Shown here one piece after another: positions 1-5,207 of a DNA stretch of 9,164 nucleotides. The DNA is from Bifidobacterium sp. UBA744 (GTDB taxonomy: Bacteria > Actinomycetota > Actinomycetes > Actinomycetales > Bifidobacteriaceae): positions 1 through 9,164 of the forward strand of contig DBKS01000040.1 of assembly GCA_002298605.1 (NCBI GenBank), given 5' to 3'. Within the stretch, counting starts at the first letter, position 1. Each line of letters begins with the position of its first letter. The position numbers and the translations under genes were made by a program. The notes below the pieces were generated by a model that saw only the letters and a list, made by a program, of their open reading frames with translations, was not told the DNA's origin and did no database searches.

Positions 1-47
1 CATCCTGCTCCCAAAGCAGGCGCGCTACCAAACTGCGCTACGGCCCG
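1..47 (-). tRNA. tRNA-Pro (anticodon TGG), 5' part only
   Basis: Read on the minus strand from position 47 leftwards, this gives the first part of a tRNA cloverleaf. It has a 7-nt 5' acceptor strand (CGGGCCG), TA, a D arm with GCGC/GCGC stem and an AGTTTGGTA loop, then a 5-bp anticodon stem CCTGC/GCAGG closing the loop TTTGGGA. The anticodon is TGG (positions 13-11), which reads proline CCN codons, mainly CCA. The variable region, T arm and 3' acceptor strand lie beyond the left edge. The D and anticodon arms are fully paired, so the call does not depend on the missing part. It is transcribed away from the membrane-protein gene. Confidence 0.93.
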
Positions 48-79
48 TGCGCCCATGTTCTCCATTGGCACAATCAACC

Positions 80-87
80 AGTATAAC
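80..87. promoter_or_regulatory. overlapping divergent -10 candidates (tRNA-Pro and membrane protein)
   Basis: The 102-bp gap between the tRNA and the membrane-protein start holds an AGTATAAC block. Read on the minus strand it gives TATACT (85-80), five of six matches to the bacterial -10, and would start the tRNA transcript about 25 nt before the mature 5' end. Read on the plus strand it gives TATAAC (82-87), also five of six, placing transcription start near 93-95. Neither direction has a good -35 hexamer at 16-18 bp. The plus-strand reading is the weaker because it lacks the final T. Confidence 0.35.
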
Positions 88-140
88 CCATGTCGGAATG
101 CGCGGCGTACAATCGGACATGGCACGTCGCGCAAGATGAA

Positions 141-149
141 GGAGGAGGT
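141..149 (+). promoter_or_regulatory. Shine-Dalgarno that decides the membrane-protein start
   Basis: A purine run, GGAGGAGGT (preceded by GAA), lies directly before the ATG at 150. The GGAGG core leaves a 4-nt gap, slightly short but the only good ribosome-binding site nearby. The in-frame ATG at 90 has no such sequence upstream and would lie before the transcription start predicted from the -10 at 82-87. This favours 150 as the start. Confidence 0.7.
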
Positions 150-1346
150 ATGGGCCGGCATCAGAGGGCGGAAACGTCGGGGCTTATCTCGTTTCTGATA
201 TGCGCCACGGTGTGTGCGGTTGCGATGAAGTGTTTTGTGGAATGGGCTCCCGCCATCTGGCAGGTGTCCAGAAGGCAGTTCACGGTGTCGGCGGGCATGG
301 TGACCGCCTGCGGCGTGGTGTCGTTCTGCGTCGGCTACGCCCGGCATTCCCACTCTTGGAACCTTGACCACGGCTGGATGGTGCCGGTGCGCCGAGCGTT
401 TGAGGTGATCGCGCTGTCCGTGGTGTATGGCGCCACGATCTTTCTGTGCGATTTCGCGATTATAGGCGTGATCAGTTCGATGATGGGATCGTTCATCGTG
501 TACTTGCCGTGGATCACCGCCGGTTTCGCCGGAGTGGTCGGGTACTTCACCTTTGTCCAGGCGGATTTGCTCAATGCAAAAACCATTGCGTCGCTGTTGC
601 CGTTCTTCGTGCTGTCCGGTGTGACGACGGCCGGTCTCACCACGGATGACCCGTACTGGTACAACAACAACTTCTCCCAGCTCGGGGATCGCACGACCTT
701 CGCCGCCCGCATGTTCAACTCGACGCTGATCCTGGCCGGCATCACCATCATCATCGTCAGCTACTTCGCGATTTCCGAGCTGGTTACCACGTATCGGCTG
801 AGAGTGCAGTGGCATAGGGACCATCTTGATCGTTCTTCCGGAGAGCAGATTCGCATCCCCGAAGAAGGTGATATCAGCCATTTCACGCTGCGAACCACGC
901 TGCTGATGGGTTTCTTGACATTGGCCGGTCTGTTCTTCATTGGCATCGGATCGTTCCGCTACACGCCTCATCCGCAGCTTCATGATTTCTTCGCCCGAGG
1001 ATTGCCTCCCATCATGGCCGTGCTGCTGCTGATACTGCCATGGCTCGCCCCGCAACTGAGCCGCGCATTGTTTTTCATCGGCGATTTCGCCATTGCCGTG
1101 TGCGGCGTGGCGGGATTGATCTGGCTGAAGGGCGATAATACCCTGACCAATGTCGAGGCGCTGTCCGGCCTGGTGTTCATGGGATGGTTCATAGTGTTCG
1201 CCCGTCAGATCGCGGCCATTGAGGCGGATCGTGTGGCCGCCCAGCTGGTCTATGCGCAAATGCCCACTGCCGGGTACAGCGCGGCGCAGAAGAAGGACAT
1301 CGAACAAGCCGTTGGCCTTGAATCCCGCATTGCCGCGGATCGCTGA
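150..1346 (+). CDS. multi-pass integral membrane protein, possibly DUF998-like
   Basis: This 398-residue protein has unknown function. It shows about nine or ten hydrophobic membrane segments, near residues 11-31, 46-64, 84-104, 113-133, 144-160, 192-210, 251-268, 285-305, 307-326 and 337-352, with a charged cytoplasmic-looking loop at about 213-245. Two features resemble DUF998-type membrane proteins: the FSQLG motif (175-179) followed by an FN pair before a membrane helix (189-190), and a loop with two histidines and an alanine before a helix (HPQLHDFFA, 274-282). That family link is recalled from pattern and is tentative. No catalytic, transport or signalling motif is evident. The alternative ATG at 90 would add 20 hydrophilic residues but lacks a ribosome-binding site. 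The gene ends in a TGA-TAG double stop, 72 bp before aroA on the same strand, so cotranscription is possible. Some less favoured codons (ATA, TTG) suggest moderate expression. Confidence 0.8.
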   Translation: MGRHQRAETSGLISFLICATVCAVAMKCFVEWAPAIWQVSRRQFTVSAGMVTACGVVSFCVGYARHSHSWNLDHGWMVPVRRAFEVIALSVVYGATIFLCDFAIIGVISSMMGSFIVYLPWITAGFAGVVGYFTFVQADLLNAKTIASLLPFFVLSGVTTAGLTTDDPYWYNNNFSQLGDRTTFAARMFNSTLILAGITIIIVSYFAISELVTTYRLRVQWHRDHLDRSSGEQIRIPEEGDISHFTLRTTLLMGFLTLAGLFFIGIGSFRYTPHPQLHDFFARGLPPIMAVLLLILPWLAPQLSRALFFIGDFAIAVCGVAGLIWLKGDNTLTNVEALSGLVFMGWFIVFARQIAAIEADRVAAQLVYAQMPTAGYSAAQKKDIEQAVGLESRIAADR

Positions 1347-1362
1347 TAGCGCCGTACAGCCG

Positions 1363-1383
1363 CCATTTCCGCCTGCCAAATGG
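1363..1383. repeat. small inverted repeat between membrane gene and aroA
   Basis: CCATTT at 1363-1368 and AAATGG at 1378-1383 can pair across a 9-nt loop. The stem is only 6 bp and AT-rich, with no T run after it. It is not a convincing terminator, and read-through into aroA remains plausible. Confidence 0.25.
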
Positions 1384-1418
1384 AACGCAATGGCTGATGG
1401 GCGCAGTGAACGGCTACG

Positions 1419-2762
1419 ATGACTGGTATGAATGAAACTCCTGAATTCTGGTCCGCGCCTGTGGCAGGCAAGCCGCTCGACGCCACGGTCACCATTCCCG
1501 GCAGCAAGTCGTTGTCCAACCGATATCTGATTCTTGCGGCGCTTGGCGGCGAACCGGTAACCTTGGTCGGCCTGCTGCGCTCGCGCGATACCGAACTGAT
1601 GATGGCCGCCCTGCGGGAACTGGGAGTATCCTGCGAGGAGGATGCGCAGGATCCCACCACAGTGGTTGTGACGCCGCCTGCATCCGGACGATTCCACGGG
1701 AATATCGATATCTACTGCGGTCTGGCCGGCACAGTGATGCGGTTTGTCCCAGGTTTGGCCTTGTTTGCGGACGGCCCGGTTCGATTCGATGGCGATCGGC
1801 AGGCCTATGCGCGGCCCATGAAGCCGGTGCTCGACGGATTGGAGCAACTCGGCGCCACCGTTGAATATGGCGGGGAAGTGGGCAGGCTGCCGTTCACCAT
1901 CACGCCGCCCGAGAACCCGGCAGGCGTCGTCGGCGGCGCGTCCATTGATGCATCAGGTTCGTCGCAGTTCATCTCCGGCCTGCTGCTGGTCGGAGCGCGC
2001 TTGCCTCATGGCCTGACGTTGCGTCATACGGGGGAGAAGACGCCCAGTCTGCCGCATATCCGCATGACCGTCGCCGATCTGACTGCCGCGGGGGCTCGGG
2101 TCGACGCCGACGAGTCGCATCATACGTGGGTCGTCTCCCCGGGGGCGGTGCAATTGCCCGAGCGCGTGGTGGTGGAGCCCGACCTGTCGAATGCGGCGCC
2201 ATTTCTGGGCGCCGCGCTGATCGCATCGGGTCGTGTCCGAGTGCCGCATTGGCCGGTTTCCACAACGCAGCCCGGTGGTCTGCTGCCTGATTATCTGGCG
2301 CGTATGGGGGCCACCGTGCGATTCCCGGAAGACAATGGCATTCGGTATTGCGAAGTGACCTCCGATGGTTCGATCCAAGGGCTTGGCGATTTCGATCTGA
2401 CTGCGGCGGGGGAGATAGCACCGTCGCTGGCTGCGATTCTGGTGTTTGCCGACAAACCCACCAATCTGACTGGCATTGGTCATTTGCGCGGCCATGAGAC
2501 GAATCGGCTGGAAGCGCTGGTCAACGAGATCACACGGGTGGGCGGCGCCGCGCATGAACTCCCGGATGGCATTGCGATCGGAGTGTCCAATCCCGATGCG
2601 CTGCATGGTGCCGTGATGGAAACCTATGCGGACCATCGTATGGCGACGTTTGCCGCCATGCTGGGATTGCGCATCGCCGGTATCGAGGTGAAGAACATCG
2701 CCACCACGCGCAAAACATTGCCGGATTTCACCGGCATGTGGAAGCAGCTGCTGGGGGAGTAA
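1419..2762 (+). CDS. aroA: 3-phosphoshikimate 1-carboxyvinyltransferase (EPSP synthase)
   Basis: This cytoplasmic enzyme joins phosphoenolpyruvate to shikimate-3-phosphate, the sixth step of the shikimate pathway to chorismate. The 447 residues cover the whole family length. Visible signatures include PGSKSLSNR (27-35; substrate-binding Lys30 and Arg35), GLAGTVMRF (101-109), the serine/glutamine motif SGSSQF (179-184), EPDLSNAAPF (253-262), RGHETNRL (357-364), YADHRM (403-408) and the C-terminal TRKTLPDF (430-437, with Lys432). The pattern closely follows the actinobacterial type as I remember it from Mycobacterium tuberculosis. That includes Glu332 at the place of the Asp313 base of E. coli AroA, with the second acidic residue, Glu360, kept. 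The start is uncertain: ATG at 1419 and ATG at 1428 are both in frame, and neither has a clear Shine-Dalgarno. A -10-like TACGAT at 1415-1420 would place transcription start at or next to the second ATG. hisN follows after 69 bp. Confidence 0.97.
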   Translation: MTGMNETPEFWSAPVAGKPLDATVTIPGSKSLSNRYLILAALGGEPVTLVGLLRSRDTELMMAALRELGVSCEEDAQDPTTVVVTPPASGRFHGNIDIYCGLAGTVMRFVPGLALFADGPVRFDGDRQAYARPMKPVLDGLEQLGATVEYGGEVGRLPFTITPPENPAGVVGGASIDASGSSQFISGLLLVGARLPHGLTLRHTGEKTPSLPHIRMTVADLTAAGARVDADESHHTWVVSPGAVQLPERVVVEPDLSNAAPFLGAALIASGRVRVPHWPVSTTQPGGLLPDYLARMGATVRFPEDNGIRYCEVTSDGSIQGLGDFDLTAAGEIAPSLAAILVFADKPTNLTGIGHLRGHETNRLEALVNEITRVGGAAHELPDGIAIGVSNPDALHGAVMETYADHRMATFAAMLGLRIAGIEVKNIATTRKTLPDFTGMWKQLLGE

Positions 2763-2774
2763 GGTTTACTCTAC

Positions 2775-2807
2775 GTCGGCTCACATGCCGCGGCACGGGC
2801 GGCCGAC
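2775..2807. repeat. inverted repeat with nested palindrome between aroA and hisN
   Basis: GTCGGC (2775-2780) and GCCGAC (2802-2807) are perfect complements separated by 21 nt. Inside that loop is an 8-bp self-complementary GCCGCGGC (2787-2794). There is no T run, so it does not look like an intrinsic terminator. It could be an mRNA structure just before the hisN ribosome-binding site, or a chance event in GC-rich DNA. Confidence 0.35.
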
Positions 2808-2816
2808 TGGTGCATG

Positions 2817-2824
2817 AGGAAGGA
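2817..2824 (+). promoter_or_regulatory. Shine-Dalgarno that decides the hisN start
   Basis: AGGAAGGA ends 7 nt before the ATG at 2832, which is good spacing. The in-frame ATG at 2814 lies at the edge of this motif and has no site of its own, so translation should begin at 2832. Confidence 0.75.
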
Positions 2825-2831
2825 TGAGTGC

Positions 2832-3659
2832 ATGAGCGCACACACATTGTATGAAACCCAGTCATATCAGGAGGAGCTCCAGCACAATCCCCATTACCGG
2901 GATCTGATGCTGGCGCTCTCAATGGCGAATACAGCCGACGAGATCTCCTCGTCGCGTTTCGGCGCGCTGGATCTGCATGTGGAGACCAAGCCGGACAATA
3001 CGCCGGTTTCCGACGCCGATCGGGCCGTGGAACGTGCGATTCGCGATGAACTCGCCGTCACCAACCCCGATGACGCCATCTACGGCGAGGAACTCGGCAA
3101 AGCCGAGTCTACCGGTCGCCGTTGGATCATCGATCCCATTGACGGCACCAAGAACTACGTGCGCGGGGTGCCGGTGTGGGCCACGCTGATCGGTCTGCAG
3201 GAAGGCGATGAAATTGTCGTCGGCGTGGTGTCCGCCCCGTGGCTTCATTCCCGCTGGTTCGCGCTGAAGGACGGCGGCGCCTATATGGGGCATGATCCCC
3301 AGGCCGCCACGCGCATCCATGTGTCTCATGTGGCGAGGATCGAAGACGCCTCCATGTCGCTGTCGAGTTTGACCGGTTGGCGTGATCGCGGCGACAGGGA
3401 CAGGCTCGTCGCCCTCACCGACGACATGTGGAGGCTGCGCGGATTCGGCGATTTCTGGCAGTACATGCTGGTGGCGCAGGGCGCGGTCGACGCGGCCGCC
3501 GAACCGGAATTGGATTTGTATGATATGTCGGCGCTGGTGCCGATCGTCACCGAAGCCGGCGGGCGTTTCACTGATCTCGAAGGCAACCCGGGTCCGTGGG
3601 GCGGCTGTGCGCTGGCGTCCAACGGCCTGATTCATGACGAGATTCTCGCAAGGTTGTAA
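2832..3659 (+). CDS. hisN: histidinol-phosphatase, inositol-monophosphatase family (HisN type)
   Basis: This 275-residue cytoplasmic Mg-dependent phosphatase most likely converts L-histidinol phosphate to histidinol, the penultimate reaction sequence of histidine biosynthesis. Family metal-binding motifs are intact: GEE (85-87), DPIDGT (101-106, with Asp101 and Asp104) and the C-terminal aspartate Asp231. The usual Trp before that aspartate is Tyr here. The stretches TKPDNTPVSDADRAVE (52-67) and KNYVRGVPVWA (107-117), and the NGLIHDE end, follow the M. tuberculosis HisN pattern as I recall it, which favours histidinol-phosphatase over a general inositol monophosphatase or a 3'-phosphoadenosine phosphatase. 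Substrate choice within this family cannot be proven by motifs alone. It is 69 bp downstream of aroA on the same strand. Both are amino-acid biosynthesis genes and may share a transcript that ends at the hairpin at 3718-3763. Confidence 0.9.
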   Translation: MSAHTLYETQSYQEELQHNPHYRDLMLALSMANTADEISSSRFGALDLHVETKPDNTPVSDADRAVERAIRDELAVTNPDDAIYGEELGKAESTGRRWIIDPIDGTKNYVRGVPVWATLIGLQEGDEIVVGVVSAPWLHSRWFALKDGGAYMGHDPQAATRIHVSHVARIEDASMSLSSLTGWRDRGDRDRLVALTDDMWRLRGFGDFWQYMLVAQGAVDAAAEPELDLYDMSALVPIVTEAGGRFTDLEGNPGPWGGCALASNGLIHDEILARL

Positions 3660-3717
3660 TCCGTCTGTCGTCTGTCGATTCGCATGGCCGAATTTCGCGG
3701 GCGATTCCCCGGGCAAT

Positions 3718-3763
3718 GGAAAACCGCCTGCCGGACTGGGAACAGCTCGGCAGGCGGTTTTCC
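3718..3763. terminator. bidirectional terminator between converging hisN and ackA
   Basis: A perfect 15-bp inverted repeat pairs GGAAAACCGCCTGCC (3718-3732) with 3749-3763. The loop can pair further: a G-C and a G-T pair, an A/C mismatch, then CTG/CAG closed by a GGAA tetraloop of GNRA form. The A tract at the base of the left arm and the T tract at the base of the right arm make it usable from either side. It ends hisN (stop at 3659) on the plus strand and ackA (stop at 3812) on the minus strand. Confidence 0.88.
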
Positions 3764-3811
3764 GGTCATTTGGGCGAGTCGGCAATCAAACCGGCCTGCA
3801 TATGACGGGGA

Positions 3812-5053
3812 TCAGGCCTCGTCGACGGGCTCAACCACGTTGCCGTAGGAGTCCTTGCCGGCTTCGGCGATGGCGGCGGCCTTGCGGGCGATGGCGAGCT
3901 CCTCGTTGGTCGGCACGATGGCGATGATCACGGAGGAATCCGGGGTGGAGATGACGCGGGGCTCGCTGGAGTGCTCCAGGTTCTTCTCCTCGTCGATCTT
4001 GACGCCGAACGGGGCGAGCTTGTCGCATACGGCCTTGCGCACCCAGTAGGCGTTTTCGCCGACACCGGCGGTGAAGGTGATCACGTCGACGCCGCCCATC
4101 TGGGCGGTGTAGTTGCCGATGTAGCCTACGATGCGGTGCACATACACGTCCATGGCGAGCTTGGCGTCGGCATTGCCCTCCTCGGCCAGACGGTGGACTT
4201 CACGCATGTCGCCGTAGCCGGTCAGACCGGTCAGACCGGACTTCTTGTTGAAGAGGGTGTCCAGTTCGTCCACGTTCATGTGGGCGTTGCGGATCAGGTG
4301 GAAGACCACGGCCGGATCGATGTCGCCGGTGCGGCCACCCATGACCAGGCCCTCAAGCGGGGTGAGGCCCATGGAGGTCTCAACCGGCTTGCCGGAGATC
4401 TGGGCGGAGGCGGAGGCGCCGTTGCCGATGTGCAGCACAATCTGCTTGAGGCCCTCGGCGGGCTTGCCGATGACGGACGGAACCACGGAGCCGACGTACT
4501 CGTGGGAGGTGCCGTGGGCGCCGTAGCGCTTGATGGCGTACTTCTTGGCGACTTCCTTGTTCAGCGCGTAGGTGGAGGAGGCTTCCGGCAGCTGGGCGAA
4601 GAAGGAGGAGTCGAAGACGGCGATCTGCGGGATGTCCGGCATGAGGGACTTCATGACTTCGATGCCCTTGGCCTCCGGTCCGTTGTGCAGCGGGGCCAGC
4701 ACGGCGAGGTTCTTGATGTTCTCGATGGCCTCCTCGGTGCACAGGGACGGCTTCGGGAAGATGGAGCCACCCTGCACCACGCGGTGTCCGACGGCAACGA
4801 TGCCGGCTTCGTCCAGATCCGGGCCGAACTCCTTGAAGAAGCCCAGCACCTTCTTCAGGCCAACGGTGTGGTTCGCGATGGGCTCTTCGAACTCATGGGC
4901 CTCGCCGTTGTACTTGTGCTTGTAGTGGCCGTCGATCGGCTCGCCGATCTTCTCCACCAGACCCGAGGCCAGGCCTTCGCCGGACTCGAGGTCAACCAGC
5001 TGATACTTGATCGAGCTGGAGCCGGAATTAATGACAAGGACGGTTTTCGCCAT
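3812..5053 (-). CDS. ackA: acetate kinase
   Basis: AckA transfers the phosphoryl group of acetyl-phosphate to ADP, giving acetate and ATP. It is the main ATP-yielding step after phosphoketolase in bifidobacteria. The protein is 413 residues, close to the usual family length. Residue numbers match the Methanosarcina thermophila enzyme directly: Asn9 in the N-terminal NSGSSSIKY, Arg91 (GHRVVQGG), His123, Asp148, His180, Asn211 (HIGNG), Arg241 (GGRTGDIDP), the FTAGVGEN stretch (327-334) and Glu384 in TNEE. Departures from common motifs are YGAHGTSH instead of YGFHGTSH, FDSSFF instead of FDTAFH, and GGR instead of GTR. The ATG at 5053 has GGAGG 8 nt upstream; the in-frame ATG at 5068 overlaps that site and is not used. 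A 154-bp gap with the pta terminator and a candidate promoter lies upstream, and the terminator at 3718-3763 lies downstream. Codon use is strongly biased. Confidence 0.98.
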   Translation of the reverse strand: MAKTVLVINSGSSSIKYQLVDLESGEGLASGLVEKIGEPIDGHYKHKYNGEAHEFEEPIANHTVGLKKVLGFFKEFGPDLDEAGIVAVGHRVVQGGSIFPKPSLCTEEAIENIKNLAVLAPLHNGPEAKGIEVMKSLMPDIPQIAVFDSSFFAQLPEASSTYALNKEVAKKYAIKRYGAHGTSHEYVGSVVPSVIGKPAEGLKQIVLHIGNGASASAQISGKPVETSMGLTPLEGLVMGGRTGDIDPAVVFHLIRNAHMNVDELDTLFNKKSGLTGLTGYGDMREVHRLAEEGNADAKLAMDVYVHRIVGYIGNYTAQMGGVDVITFTAGVGENAYWVRKAVCDKLAPFGVKIDEEKNLEHSSEPRVISTPDSSVIIAIVPTNEELAIARKAAAIAEAGKDSYGNVVEPVDEA

Positions 5054-5061
5054 TTGGGCTT

Positions 5062-5066
5062 CCTCC
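5062..5066 (-). promoter_or_regulatory. Shine-Dalgarno of ackA
   Basis: On the minus strand GGAGG (5066-5062) precedes the ATG at 5053 by 8 nt. It decides between this start and the in-frame ATG at 5068, whose final G is the first base of the motif. Confidence 0.8.
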
Positions 5067-5084
5067 ATAATGTGTCGTTACGAT

Positions 5085-5098
5085 GCCGTCTCAACGGC
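5085..5098 (-). other. small hairpin in the ackA leader
   Basis: GCCGT/ACGGC forms a 5-bp stem around a 4-nt loop (CTCA on the plus strand). It would lie inside the predicted 5' untranslated region of ackA, about 30 nt before the start codon. It is too small to assign a role and could be chance. Confidence 0.25.
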
Positions 5099-5108
5099 GG
5101 CGTTCCAA

Positions 5109-5137
5109 AATATCAGATTACTCGTGCGTTGCTACAA
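5109..5137 (-). promoter_or_regulatory. candidate ackA promoter
   Basis: On the minus strand TTGTAG (5137-5132) and GATATT (5114-5109) are separated by exactly 17 bp. They match the -35 at three and the -10 at four of six positions. Transcription would start near 5102, giving a leader of about 50 nt. The position, in the AT-richer part of the gap just after the pta terminator, supports a separate ackA promoter, but the match is modest. Confidence 0.35.
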
Positions 5138-5153
5138 GTAGACTGCGGCAAAC

Positions 5154-5203
5154 GGGAAAAGGCCCCGGCGGCCGGGACCATGAATCCCGGCCGCCGGGGC
5201 CTT
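5154..5203 (-). terminator. strong intrinsic terminator of pta
   Basis: A perfect 19-bp, very GC-rich stem pairs 5159-5177 with 5185-5203 around a 7-nt loop. Read on the minus strand it begins 4 nt after the pta stop codon (5210-5208), and the second arm runs into TTTT, then CCC and GTTT. This is a classic intrinsic terminator and should cut off most transcription from pta into ackA. Confidence 0.9.
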
Positions 5204-5207
5204 ATGC

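Noticed and set aside
65..70. TTGGCA as the -35 for the membrane-protein gene
   Set aside because: It is only 11 bp from the candidate -10 at 82-87, too short for a sigma-70-type promoter.
1953..2636. Minus-strand open frames of 150-227 codons opposite aroA
   Set aside because: They are rich in Arg, Pro and His with no motifs, and lie antisense to a complete, well-conserved gene.
2919..3785. A 288-codon minus-strand open frame over hisN
   Set aside because: Its start would be outside a sensible control region, it runs through the bidirectional terminator, and its composition is that of a shadow frame.
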